From NCBI RefSeq assembly GCF_022760175.1, contig NZ_CP094326.1:3832804-3896803 (forward strand): a stretch of DNA of 64,000 nt. The letters run 5' to 3'. Each line of letters begins with the position of its first letter. Positions within the stretch are counted from its first letter, which is position 1. This document shows positions 19,407 through 27,744 of the stretch, in pieces. The notes below the pieces were generated by a model. The model was not told the DNA's origin. It made no database searches and was given only the letters and a program-made list of their open reading frames with translations. A program made the position numbers and the translations under genes. Source of the DNA: Zhouia spongiae (GTDB lineage: Bacteria; Bacteroidota; Bacteroidia; Flavobacteriales; Flavobacteriaceae).

Positions 19407-20882
19407 CTACCCTGCCTTTTTACGCATAGTAAATGAAATAACTACAGCTATGGACATCAAAACTCCGGCAACAATGAATGTTGTACTCATTCCCTTTGAA
19501 ATATCTTGTCTCCGAGCTATTTCAAAATCGCTTGTGCCGACAGCAAAAGCAAATAAAGCTCCCAGTACCGAAGCACCTGTAACAAGACCTAAATTACGTG
19601 ACAAGTTAAGCACGCCTGATATAACACCTCGCTGGTCTTTATTTGCTCCCATCATAACAGATGTATTATTGGCCGCCTGAAAAAGTTGATAACCCGGTGT
19701 TAAGATTGCTAATGCGATTATATATCCAATAACTCCATACTTATTTGGCAATATTGATAATGTGAACGCCCCCAGTACCATTACCAGCAGGCCCGTTATT
19801 ACAGTTTCTGTTGCTCCAAAACGGTCAACAATACGACCAGATGGAATTCCTGTAAGTGCAGAAACCATCGGTCCGACCGACATAACCATCCCAACAAAAG
19901 TTTCATTAAGTCCTAATGCTAACGATAGATAAAATGGTCCGACAACCAATGTTGCCATCATTACAGCAGAAACAAAAGAGTTCACAATCAAACCAGCACT
20001 TAAGTTTCTGTCTGTAAATGCCGATAATTTTATTAAAGGGGATTTCGCTTTAGCTTGAGAATATATAAATGCACCAGTACCCATAACAGCAAGTAAAAGC
20101 AATAGAACATTTACCAAATTAAAACTTCCTTTACCTATCGTCATTCCCAGGGTATAAAAAGCAAGCGTTACTGCTAATAAGAACGTTCCTGTCCAATCAA
20201 TTTCTTTACTCGATAACCGAAACCTGAATGCCCTGCTTCGTGCCTCGAAACCAAAGTATTTCTTATGAGAATACCTCGTGGGTTTACCCCGGAGCAGATT
20301 CCTTTCATGTGTCACTCTCGCTTTAGCCACCGGCAGGTACTTATATGTTAAGAACATATTTAAAACACCAGGCGGAACCATCATCAGGAAGATAGTTCTC
20401 CACCCGAAACTTTCTATTAAAATGCCTCCAAGTGTCGGGCCCAACGCTGTCCCTATTGCCGACATTGTACCCAACATTCCCATAGCGCTACCCATTTTTT
20501 TCTCTGAAATGGCTTCACGAAGAAAAGCCATAGTAAGCGCTATTAAAATAGCTGCACCCACCCCTTGGAAAGAACGTGCTAAGATCAACATCCATAATGC
20601 CGGGGCAATACCACAGGTAAAGGATGCCAGAGTGTATACAATAAGACCAATCATCAGCATACGCTGCAAACCCAAAATATCACCCAGCCTTCCTATGCTT
20701 ACAATCACAACAGTAATCGATAAAAGATAGGAGATCACGACCCATTGTACGGATTGAAATGTGGTAGAAAAAACTTCGGTTAAGGTTGGTAAAGCAACAT
20801 TGGCAATGCTGACACCCAAGGAGGCCATTAAAGTGGAAATCGAAAGACTTGTGAGTATCCATGTGTTTGGTACTTTTTTCAT
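19407..20882 (-). CDS. MFS drug/proton antiporter, 14-TM DHA2 type
   Basis: 491 residues with about 14 hydrophobic helices, the count of the EmrB/QacA (DHA2) group. Motif A-like IGRLGDILGLQRML after TM2, a motif C-like GPTLGGILIESFGWRTIFLM region around TM5, and a repeat of motif A in TM8-9 (GRIVDRFGATE). Predicted inner-membrane exporter of hydrophobic toxins. It starts 2 nt after the DUF2938 gene. A central cytoplasmic insertion rich in Arg/Lys/His (about residues 185-225) is longer than usual. Confidence 0.92.
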   Translation of the reverse strand: MKKVPNTWILTSLSISTLMASLGVSIANVALPTLTEVFSTTFQSVQWVVISYLLSITVVIVSIGRLGDILGLQRMLMIGLIVYTLASFTCGIAPALWMLILARSFQGVGAAILIALTMAFLREAISEKKMGSAMGMLGTMSAIGTALGPTLGGILIESFGWRTIFLMMVPPGVLNMFLTYKYLPVAKARVTHERNLLRGKPTRYSHKKYFGFEARSRAFRFRLSSKEIDWTGTFLLAVTLAFYTLGMTIGKGSFNLVNVLLLLLAVMGTGAFIYSQAKAKSPLIKLSAFTDRNLSAGLIVNSFVSAVMMATLVVGPFYLSLALGLNETFVGMVMSVGPMVSALTGIPSGRIVDRFGATETVITGLLVMVLGAFTLSILPNKYGVIGYIIALAILTPGYQLFQAANNTSVMMGANKDQRGVISGVLNLSRNLGLVTGASVLGALFAFAVGTSDFEIARRQDISKGMSTTFIVAGVLMSIAVVISFTMRKKAG

Positions 20883-20884
20883 TT

Positions 20885-21379
20885 TTACGGATTAAAAAGT
20901 TTAATTCGTTTCAATGCTATAGCTATTAAATACAAGCCAATTGCATAAATGAGATGGATTATAAAAACCTTTAAAAGATGTTGTGAAGAGTCGGGTATTT
21001 TAGAGAATACAATTCCAAAACCAAATAATGGTTGCATTATAAAAACAGCCGGTAAAAGCGAAACCAACCCAACCATAATTGAAGGCAATAATGTAGGCTT
21101 CGAAAACCATTTACTACCGTAAAGCAATGGTAATAAAAAAGAAAAAATCACGCCGATAAAATAATGCCCGAACAAACCATAAAACCTTTCGTTTTCTGCA
21201 CTTGGCGTTTGTACGATGGTATGGTGTGAAAATTGCCCTTCTATAATATATGCCAACCACCTGCCTAAAAAGAGCACTCCTCTGGACCTGATTTCAAAAA
21301 AGCTTGCAATGAATTTCCAGAAATCAATAAAAAGTGTTGCCCCTATACCCGCCAAAATGGTTTTATAAACGGTTTTCAT
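20885..21379 (-). CDS. DUF2938 integral membrane protein
   Basis: 164 residues, four or five predicted helices. Family features are LAGIGATLFIDFWKF near the N-terminus, RGVLFLGRWLAYIIEGQFSH and FYGLFGHYFIGVIFS. Function unknown; members often lie beside AraC regulators and efflux genes, as here. First gene of an operon with the MFS pump, preceded by a good -7 box (21408-21415) and an AraC-type operator. Confidence 0.8.
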   Translation of the reverse strand: MKTVYKTILAGIGATLFIDFWKFIASFFEIRSRGVLFLGRWLAYIIEGQFSHHTIVQTPSAENERFYGLFGHYFIGVIFSFLLPLLYGSKWFSKPTLLPSIMVGLVSLLPAVFIMQPLFGFGIVFSKIPDSSQHLLKVFIIHLIYAIGLYLIAIALKRIKLFNP

Positions 21380-21407
21380 CCTATCTGCTCATACTAAAAT
21401 TATACTA

Positions 21408-21415
21408 CAAAAGTA
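21408..21415 (-). promoter_or_regulatory. -7 promoter box for the DUF2938-MFS operon
   Basis: TACTTTTG on the minus strand is an exact TAnnTTTG Bacteroidota -7 element. It would start transcription about 23 nt before the DUF2938 ATG. No good TTTG -33 element is at the right spacing, which fits an activator-dependent promoter with the AraC-type site just upstream. Confidence 0.45.
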
Positions 21416-21437
21416 CTTTTGACAAGCTTGTAAATAT

Positions 21438-21474
21438 TAGGATTAAACTGAAGTAGAATAGGACTTATTTAAGT
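21438..21474 (-). promoter_or_regulatory. AraC-type direct-repeat operator before the DUF2938-MFS operon
   Basis: Half-sites TAGGATTAAACTGAAGT (21438) and TAGGACTTATTTAAGT (21459) start 21 bp apart. About 24 of 30 aligned positions match the site at 19360. It sits 59-95 nt before the DUF2938 start and overlaps the stop codon of the araC gene. Confidence 0.5.
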
Positions 21475-22328
21475 TTTTGCCTGAAAGCCTCTGGGGAATA
21501 ACCTGAGTGTTTTTTAAAGAATCTAATGAAATATGAAACATCCTCATACCCTAAACGATAAGCTATTTGATTTATTTGATTGGATGTTGCCAAAAGATAC
21601 CGCTTGGACTCTAATATAATTTGTTCGTTGATAAGTGCCGATGCTGTTTTTCCCAATGTCTGTTTTGTTATAGAATTTAGCTGGTAGTTTGACAAATTTA
21701 ACATCCCGGCATATTGAGACACCTGCTTTTCACTGGCAATATTTGTTTCTAACAGCTGTAAAAACGCTTCAAGACGTTCCTGAACATACAAATCTTTATT
21801 TTCAATTGCTTTATTACTCTTATTCCTTAACCTCATTAATGTTACAAATAGAATTCGAAGATTGGATTTTATCACCTCATTATAAGCTTCCGGTTTGTTC
21901 TTGTATTCATTAAAAATTGACATCGACAGAACATTCAATCCTGAAAAGCTTTCTTCATCCAATTGATAAAAGTTTTTATTGCTTGCCTTTTGTAATAAAA
22001 TGCTTGGCTCTTTTTCAATTGGGTAATAAAAGGAAACATTAAATTGAATCATAAAACCTCTACTATCACTTCTTAACTCTAATTTATGCACCTGACCCGG
22101 GCGAACAATAAATATCGAATAATCAGTTACATCATAACTAACGAAGTCTATTTCATGGTTTCCAAACCCTTTTTCCAAGATTAAAAAGAAATAGAAATCA
22201 TGTCTATGAAGTTCATGAACCATCTCTCTCCCTTCAAGTAAATCTTGCAACTTCCTTATAGTGAAATTCCCCAATAAGTCTGGCTCTTTTTGCGTAATAG
22301 CAATATGTCTTATCGGAATAGACTTCAT
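21465..22328 (-). CDS. AraC-family transcriptional regulator
   Basis: 287 residues: an N-terminal cupin-like sensor (about 1-150, with HRHDFYFFLILEKGFGNHEIDF) and a C-terminal AraC domain with two helix-turn-helix units (about 185-285; second: INQIAYRLGYEDVSYFIRFFKKHSGYSPEAFR, the family signature). It lies upstream of and in the same direction as the efflux and methyltransferase units. The pair of 21-bp direct repeats in front of those units are the obvious candidate targets. The inducer is unknown. Confidence 0.92.
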   Translation of the reverse strand: MKSIPIRHIAITQKEPDLLGNFTIRKLQDLLEGREMVHELHRHDFYFFLILEKGFGNHEIDFVSYDVTDYSIFIVRPGQVHKLELRSDSRGFMIQFNVSFYYPIEKEPSILLQKASNKNFYQLDEESFSGLNVLSMSIFNEYKNKPEAYNEVIKSNLRILFVTLMRLRNKSNKAIENKDLYVQERLEAFLQLLETNIASEKQVSQYAGMLNLSNYQLNSITKQTLGKTASALINEQIILESKRYLLATSNQINQIAYRLGYEDVSYFIRFFKKHSGYSPEAFRQKLK

Positions 22329-22387
22329 GTAGATGAAATAAAAGAATTTAAAAAACGCTACAAATTTAATTAAAAAAGGGGAGCGCC

Positions 22388-22533
22388 CATCTTTACTCGA
22401 TAATAGGGCTTTATTCCGTATAGGTATCGGGAGCTACGATGCTTGCCCCTGCGAAATATTCCTAACGGAATTTCAAAGGGCTTCCCTTTGTAAAATGTTT
22501 TGCCTATGCGCGATGGTTCCAGAGTAGTTTACT
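22388..22533 (-). repeat. Dispersed hairpin repeat, copy A (internally deleted)
   Basis: Fills the 349-nt space 22329-22677. Read on the minus strand it begins AGTAAACTAC, lacks the left head and the GGTCT hairpin, then carries the CGCAT-GGCAAAACATTT block and the central hairpin GAAATTCC-GTTA-GGAATATTTC flanked by GCCCT/AGGGGC arms, and ends near TATCGAGTAAA. Same orientation as copy B. The remainder of the gap holds nothing I recognise. Confidence 0.75.
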
Positions 22534-22677
22534 TAAAACTCCCATTTTCTTTTATGCCGGTTGACGGGCCGGAGCTTTATTTATCCATTTCATTTATCAT
22601 ATAATACAATGCCTTAACCAGGCAGTCTCATATGATGTTTTAACCAAAATATCGACAAGCAAGGTCTCGTTTTCATT

Positions 22678-23196
22678 TCATGCCTTTTTAGTTTCAATCT
22701 TAATTCTACTCGTACATACTAACTTTATATACTTCCAGAACCCGAAACGGTATTTTTTAATTTCCTTCAGTTCAATGGCATTATACATCTCATCAAAATT
22801 GTCGTAAAACAATCCGCTTATTTTGAATGCGGTTTTTGATGTTTTATCTACCAAATGAATGGTTCGATACGTTTCGTATCTGCCGTATTCCACAGACTTT
22901 ATATACCCGATAAAGTTTTTTAGCTCTATGCTTTTCCCAAAAGGGCGGTATATGGAATAGTATTTAATCGTTTGGGCAGCTTTGTTGATGATGATTCGTT
23001 TATAGTCTTTGAAAATAATGAGCACCACCCCGAAAAGAGCAGATAGAAACAACGACATAACCATTGGGTATACGTCAAATTTCTTAAATAGGAGACTGTA
23101 CAACATCAACCCAATGAGTACCAACAAGCCTATGGTACCTAGAATCATGGTGATGAACCATGAGACAAACCCAGATTTTAGTTTGCTTTTTATCAT
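22678..23196 (-). CDS. Small membrane protein with PH-like C-terminal part, unknown function
   Basis: 172 residues. Two transmembrane helices at about 12-34 and 42-62, followed by a soluble part with alternating hydrophobic strands (KRIIINKAAQTIKYYSIYRPFGKSIELKNFIGYIKSV) that resembles bacterial PH-like domains fused to two helices. No catalytic motif. Starts 21 nt after the DinB gene. Function not known. Confidence 0.7.
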   Translation of the reverse strand: MIKSKLKSGFVSWFITMILGTIGLLVLIGLMLYSLLFKKFDVYPMVMSLFLSALFGVVLIIFKDYKRIIINKAAQTIKYYSIYRPFGKSIELKNFIGYIKSVEYGRYETYRTIHLVDKTSKTAFKISGLFYDNFDEMYNAIELKEIKKYRFGFWKYIKLVCTSRIKIETKKA

Positions 23197-23217
23197 TTAT
23201 ATTTTCACTTTACCAAA

Positions 23218-23706
23218 TTAATTATCCAGCATCCTTTTCAGCACCGCTATTTGCCCGTTGTGCCAGCTTTGATGTTGTGGAAGCCACAGCAGTGCCTCAT
23301 ATTTGGTTTTAACGGCAGGATTAGGCACTTCGGTATCGTTGTCCAAATCTTTTTCGTTGATATTTTCCAGGTTTCTTAGAATGATGGCCATCGTAAGTTC
23401 ATAAGCGGCTATCAACTCTTTTGTAGAAGGCTTTTCTTTTTCAAAATCGGCAGGGTTTGATTTGGGGCCATAGAATTTAATGTAATCGGGTAGGTTTATT
23501 TTTTCTTTAAACTCTGTACTTGCCCCGGAAATCGAGGCTATTCCATGTAAATAATTGGCTAAAATAATATGCCCTATTTGCCAGTTCAGATTGGTCTTTA
23601 GTACACCGGGCGTTTCATTCCATTTTTCAGGTAGAATGTCGGTTATTAACTGGTCGGTTTTTCCTTTTACCAAAAGGATTTGTTCGCTGAGTATTGTTGC
23701 TTTCAT
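23218..23706 (-). CDS. DinB-like metal-binding four-helix protein
   Basis: 162 residues with the DinB/YfiT fold pattern: His in NLNWQIGHIILANYLHG (about residue 46) and the C-terminal HQSWHNGQIAVLKRML pair, giving a three-His metal site. Members include thiol transferases, but most are uncharacterised. Probably cytoplasmic. Precedes the PH-like membrane protein gene. Confidence 0.85.
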   Translation of the reverse strand: MKATILSEQILLVKGKTDQLITDILPEKWNETPGVLKTNLNWQIGHIILANYLHGIASISGASTEFKEKINLPDYIKFYGPKSNPADFEKEKPSTKELIAAYELTMAIILRNLENINEKDLDNDTEVPNPAVKTKYEALLWLPQHQSWHNGQIAVLKRMLDN

Positions 23707-23764
23707 CTGTATGACGGTTTATTTTATAAAATTCAATATTATTTTCGGGTTATCTTCAGTTGTT

Positions 23765-24106
23765 TTAAATCACATCAATCACTTTTTCCAAAACATAATG
23801 GATGCCTGCCACAAGAGCGGTAATAAGCAAAAGCAATCCCAACCGAATTACCGTGGACTTTATACTGTGCTTTAGCATCTTCTGCAACAAAAAAATATCT
23901 AAAAGGATAAACAATAATGCAATGACTGCCCCAACCCTTACACCGATATGAAATAAGGCATAATCATAAAAAAGATGAAGCAGGTACCATACCCCTCCAT
24001 CTGATATATGGTTAGGGCCTAAAACCATTCGCATATACACAATCCCTAAAAGTAAGGATATGGCTATCCAGATTAAATAAGTTAAAATTTGCTTTAGGGT
24101 CTTCAT
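23765..24106 (-). CDS. Small integral membrane protein, unknown function
   Basis: 113 residues with three predicted helices (about 7-27, 50-75, 88-108). No known motif. The C-terminal end VAGIHYVLEKVIDVI resembles the 27-residue reading frame at 35815-35898 (VGAIRCVLEKKIDVM), so that frame looks like the remnant of a second copy. Flanked upstream by repeat copy B. Confidence 0.65.
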   Translation of the reverse strand: MKTLKQILTYLIWIAISLLLGIVYMRMVLGPNHISDGGVWYLLHLFYDYALFHIGVRVGAVIALLFILLDIFLLQKMLKHSIKSTVIRLGLLLLITALVAGIHYVLEKVIDVI

Positions 24107-24162
24107 CTATTGATTTTTTGAATGATTGGTCCGGTCGTTTTTTTATATGGCAATCTACTATT

Positions 24163-24358
24163 AATGGTATGTTTTTACTCGATTATCGAGATTTAAATGC
24201 TCCGACGCTTGTCCTTATGAAATATTCCTGAACGGAATTTCATAGGACTTACGTCGAAATGTTTTGCCATGCGCCAGCTGGCTCCATCGCTAAAAAGGTC
24301 TACCAGACCTTTTCTTTACGCTTGGCCCTCTCGTGGACTTGCCCCAAGATCGTTTACT
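24163..24358 (-). repeat. Dispersed hairpin repeat, copy B (most complete)
   Basis: Read on the minus strand: AGTAAAC end, GC-rich head (GGGGCAAGTCCACGAG), hairpin AAAAGGTCTGGTAGACCTTTTT, palindrome GCCAGCTGGC, block GCATGGCAAAACATTT, central hairpin GTCCTATGAAATTCC-GTTCA-GGAATATTTCATAAGGAC (24248-24211), and closing palindrome CTCGATAATCGAG (24190-24178). It lies between two minus-strand genes. Direct AGTAAA-type sequence occurs at both ends. Confidence 0.85.
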
Positions 24359-24369
24359 GGTTGTCCGGG

Positions 24370-24771
24370 TTAATAAAATTCTTCCGGATTAAATGCTAAA
24401 GGGTTTTCTATTGATTTTAAAGTGACAGGGGTTTTTAAGTTGAATGTTTTCCATTCCACAGATTTAGGCTTGCTCTCTGAAATAAGTCCCTTGCTTATTT
24501 TCATTTTACTGGTCAGAAAGTTTATGCTATAATCTGTTGTATTGCCATTTCCCCTGTGCGTTTTAAATAGGTCGAGTCCGATCAACACAAATTCATTTTG
24601 TCGGAACCGAAATTTATAAGCATATGTCGTTGTGTCCCAGCTTCCTGCGCTATACCATAACCTAAATAAAATGCTTAGGATGCCTGTTTCGCTGATTTTA
24701 AATCCTTCAAAGGGTTCGTCCACTGTAGGGTAATCACGACAGACGATAAGCTTATGCGATATTAGTTTCAT
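24370..24771 (-). CDS. Hypothetical protein, C-terminal-like fragment
   Basis: 133 residues, no signal peptide. Beta-rich middle (TTYAYKFRFRQNEFVLIGLDLFKTHRGNGNTTDYSINFLTSKMKISKG) similar in style to secreted Bacteroidota proteins that normally carry an N-terminal export signal, so it may be a truncated form. Its ATG overlaps the stop of the DUF3137 gene by 4 nt (ATGA), so it is translated as the last gene of that operon. Function unknown. Confidence 0.6.
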   Translation of the reverse strand: MKLISHKLIVCRDYPTVDEPFEGFKISETGILSILFRLWYSAGSWDTTTYAYKFRFRQNEFVLIGLDLFKTHRGNGNTTDYSINFLTSKMKISKGLISESKPKSVEWKTFNLKTPVTLKSIENPLAFNPEEFY

Positions 24772-25832
24772 TTTAATTCAGTCCCTATTTGTAAAGCTGT
24801 TTCGATATCATGTGCCAATTCTTCTATGATTTTTACACTTGCCAATTCTCCGGTAGGGAAAGAAAAAAGTCCGTTTTCGTTTTTTACTGCAAGGTACATT
24901 TGCTGGTTCTGGAAAGATAAAAGTATAGGCTGGTTAAATTTTTCCTTTAAAGCAACGATTCGTTCCATAAGTGCTGTAGATAGTACATAACGAGCTTCTA
25001 CCTGGTCTGTACTGTACACTATAAACTGATTGGTAAACCTTGGATCTTCCAGATTGATCCGCTGTTCCTCCTTAAAATTGCTGCTGAAAAACCGGTTTAA
25101 TTTAGAATTCTGGTTATTGGTTAAAATTACGGTATGCCCTTTGAGTGATTTCTTAAACCCTAACCAGCAAAACATTCCTCTAAAAGTGTAATAAACATTG
25201 TCTGCTGATTTGTTAGTGAATATATTCCTGAGTACAAACTGATATAATATCACCATCATATTCAGTATTGGAACTCGCATAAAACTATCTGCGATTTTAT
25301 TAGATACGTTTTCCTCAACAATACCTATATCGGCAATGTTAACTGCCTTACCGTTTGTTACACTTCGCAGTTGCCCGTAATTGTACATCGTTGCGTTTGT
25401 CCTTACCCAGGCAAAGAGCTTACTTTTTACTATTTCGTTAGCCGGAACAGCAGTGTTCTGGGCAAAACGCAGCTTTGGGAACAACATTTTCACCATTTTA
25501 GCCATGGTTTCCGTTTCCTTTATTTTAAATTTTCGAAATGCCCCAGCAAATACATATGTGGTCAGGTATAATAAAACCATCAGCCCTATTAAAGGGTATA
25601 TACTTGCATAAGGATTGTCGGACGTAGGCTTAAATTGCTCAAAAAAGTAAAAAAAACTATTCGCTGAATCCGGAAAATAATTCGTAGCCATAAGCAATAG
25701 CATGAATACAAAATACAGTCCTGTAATAAGCCACATTGTTCTTTGAAAGAACAAGGTTCGTTTTCTTTTTTGGCAAATGACAGATAGGTCATTACTTACC
25801 TCTGCATATACCCTTTTCATCAAATGCTCCAT
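24768..25832 (-). CDS. DUF3137 membrane protein
   Basis: 354 residues. Two N-terminal helices (about 31-52 and 75-98) and a long soluble domain with the DUF3137 pattern: YYTFRGMFCWLGFKKSLKGHTVIL, then RINLEDPRFTNQFIVYSTDQVEARYVLSTALMERI and LSFQNQQMYLAVKNENGLF. Such proteins are often encoded beside LemA, as here. Role unknown; thought to work at the membrane. Sits between the DUF1266 gene (3-nt gap) and the small 24370 gene (4-nt overlap). Confidence 0.85.
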   Translation of the reverse strand: MEHLMKRVYAEVSNDLSVICQKRKRTLFFQRTMWLITGLYFVFMLLLMATNYFPDSANSFFYFFEQFKPTSDNPYASIYPLIGLMVLLYLTTYVFAGAFRKFKIKETETMAKMVKMLFPKLRFAQNTAVPANEIVKSKLFAWVRTNATMYNYGQLRSVTNGKAVNIADIGIVEENVSNKIADSFMRVPILNMMVILYQFVLRNIFTNKSADNVYYTFRGMFCWLGFKKSLKGHTVILTNNQNSKLNRFFSSNFKEEQRINLEDPRFTNQFIVYSTDQVEARYVLSTALMERIVALKEKFNQPILLSFQNQQMYLAVKNENGLFSFPTGELASVKIIEELAHDIETALQIGTELK

Positions 25833-25835
25833 AGC

Positions 25836-26648
25836 TTAACTATTGGGCCAACTTAGGGTATTCCAAGGACTCTCCGGGTTTTCTGACACCTGTTTGTAGA
25901 GGTGGTACACTTCTTCTCTGTAAGAACGTTCCCGGTGTTGTTGGTCGAAAGCAAAACCAATAATAAAACTTTTCCCGAACTCTTCCCAGGAAGAGAAATG
26001 GTTTAAGGCGAGTTCCCTGGCAAATTTAATGACCTTGAGTGCTTCTTCTTCTGTGATTATATTTGTAGTATAGGCTTTTCTGGCCTGTCCTACCAAAATT
26101 GCCGCATCATACCCGGCAATGCCCGAATCCATTTCGTCATCAAAAGTAATAAGTCCATTTTGCTTGAGTTCGTTTCGTACTTTATTGGATTTTAGTACTT
26201 TTAGATAATTGAAGGCTCTTTCATTGTTGCCAAAATAATCTTTCATGCCTTTTTCCCAGTTTTCTTCGGGTTGGGTGTTTATCATCTTATAAATAAAGTC
26301 ATAATACCAACGTCTGCCATCTTTCATAAAATATTCGGTGAGGTCCCAATAACCTTCCCTGGTATCTATGTACCATCCTTTTAAGTAGCGATTTGCAGAT
26401 TTTGGATCAAGAAATGTTAGAGTATTCGTGTCTGCTCCCCACCACTCCGCTAAAGGTGTGTAAAGTGCTATGGCAAATAGTTGTTCTCCGGTTAGAGTAC
26501 CGGTTTCCGACGTTTTGAATTTCACTTTTTTTAAATCAGCTTCGTCATAACCTTCTTTGGCTGTTTTAAAGTATTTATAAGCATAGGAAATAACGGCTAT
26601 TGCCAGTATTACATAGCCATACCATGGTAAATTTTGTAACATTTGCAT
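25836..26648 (-). CDS. DUF1266 protein with N-terminal membrane anchor
   Basis: 270 residues: one helix at about 8-26, then a DUF1266-type domain (LTGEQLFAIALYTPLAEWWGAD; RYLKGWYIDTREGYWDLTEYFMKDGRRWYYD; GIAGYDAAILVGQARKAYTTNIITEEEA; SSWEEFGKSFIIGFAFDQQ). Family function unknown (YbeR/YbeU group). 14 nt after lemA and 3 nt before the DUF3137 gene. The fused anchor helix places it at the same membrane as its neighbours. Confidence 0.82.
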   Translation of the reverse strand: MQMLQNLPWYGYVILAIAVISYAYKYFKTAKEGYDEADLKKVKFKTSETGTLTGEQLFAIALYTPLAEWWGADTNTLTFLDPKSANRYLKGWYIDTREGYWDLTEYFMKDGRRWYYDFIYKMINTQPEENWEKGMKDYFGNNERAFNYLKVLKSNKVRNELKQNGLITFDDEMDSGIAGYDAAILVGQARKAYTTNIITEEEALKVIKFARELALNHFSSWEEFGKSFIIGFAFDQQHRERSYREEVYHLYKQVSENPESPWNTLSWPNS

Positions 26649-26662
26649 CCTTATATTCGATT

Positions 26663-27223
26663 TTAGTTATTTAGCAATTCGGTAATATTTATTTCTTTTT
26701 GTTCTGCTTTTGGAATCTCTAATAGCGTTTCTGCTTTATCTTTTCTAATACCAGCCACTATGCTTGCCGGAAACATTTGTATTTGGTCATTATAACTTGT
26801 TACCGCAGCGTTAAATGCTCTCCTGGCTGCGGAAATCTGGTCTTCCATATCAGACAATTCAAACTGAAGATTTATAAATTGTTTATCGGCTTTTAAATCT
26901 GGATAGTTCTCTACATTAACGTTCAGCCCGCTCATCACTTTCGTCAATTCATTAGAGGCTTCTATTTTTTCTTTAGGCTCGATTGCCCTTTCTATCTGAC
27001 CACGTAACGCTGTAACTTTTAGTAAGATTTCTTTTTCGTGTGCCAAGTATTTGCTGAGCATTGCTGCCAGATTCGGGATTAAATCAAACCGCTTTTTAAG
27101 ATAGATCTCTATACTTCCAAAGGCCTGTGCCATCTGGTTTTTTTTAGCAATTATTTGGTTGTTGATTACAATTCCCACTATGGTAACCAGTAATACAACT
27201 GCGACTATTACAGCTATTTTCAT
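26663..27223 (-). CDS. LemA-family protein
   Basis: 186 residues: one N-terminal anchor helix (1-21) then a helical-bundle domain with LemA marks (IYLKKRFDLIPNLAAMLSKYLAHEKEILLKVTALR; AFNAAVTSYNDQIQMFPASIVAGI). Usually membrane-anchored with the bundle outside the cytoplasm. Upstream of the DUF1266 and DUF3137 genes, a combination seen in other bacteria. Confidence 0.94.
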   Translation of the reverse strand: MKIAVIVAVVLLVTIVGIVINNQIIAKKNQMAQAFGSIEIYLKKRFDLIPNLAAMLSKYLAHEKEILLKVTALRGQIERAIEPKEKIEASNELTKVMSGLNVNVENYPDLKADKQFINLQFELSDMEDQISAARRAFNAAVTSYNDQIQMFPASIVAGIRKDKAETLLEIPKAEQKEINITELLNN

Positions 27224-27320
27224 GATTTTTTATTTTAATGACTATATTTTTTCACTTAACTTCTATTGCTTTTTCGGGTTTTACCTCCCCGGTTTGTAAT
27301 CATATCAGGCCTTGACACCC

Positions 27321-27734
27321 CTAGTTTATACTTTCGCGGAAGTGATATTTGCTTATTTTTTTAATTTCATTTATTTCTTTTCCTGTCAGTTCTCCATTGT
27401 GATATTGCAGGCTTAGGTTTTGCAAAAATGTACCCTCGTTAGACATTATATCTAACTTACCTGCTTTTTTCCATTTCCATGCAAATACCCCAATTGGGCT
27501 GGTCGTTTCTTCTCCACAAGAAGATATTTGCTTCTCCTCTGCACTAACAAACTTTCTGGTAAAGTGTAGCACTAAATAAATTTCTGTGCCGGCACAAGAA
27601 TTGTCGTCAGGGGTTTCTTCGCAAACAGAACCTGTTTTGGCAATAAAAGTTTTATTTATTATTGAGTTTTTATTTTTTTGAGCATGCATCAAAAAAGACA
27701 TTAACATGAAAGCCGATACGATTAACTTATTCAT
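27321..27734 (-). CDS. Secreted hypothetical protein with three to four cysteines
   Basis: 137 residues. Signal peptide to about residue 18 (LMHAQ). The mature part has Cys in GSVCEETPDDNSCAG and SSCGEETT, suggesting disulfides. No family recognised. Spaced 97 nt from lemA and 10 nt from the protease gene, so it probably belongs to the same transcript. Confidence 0.65.
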   Translation of the reverse strand: MNKLIVSAFMLMSFLMHAQKNKNSIINKTFIAKTGSVCEETPDDNSCAGTEIYLVLHFTRKFVSAEEKQISSCGEETTSPIGVFAWKWKKAGKLDIMSNEGTFLQNLSLQYHNGELTGKEINEIKKISKYHFRESIN

Positions 27735-27744
27735 TTTAAAAATT

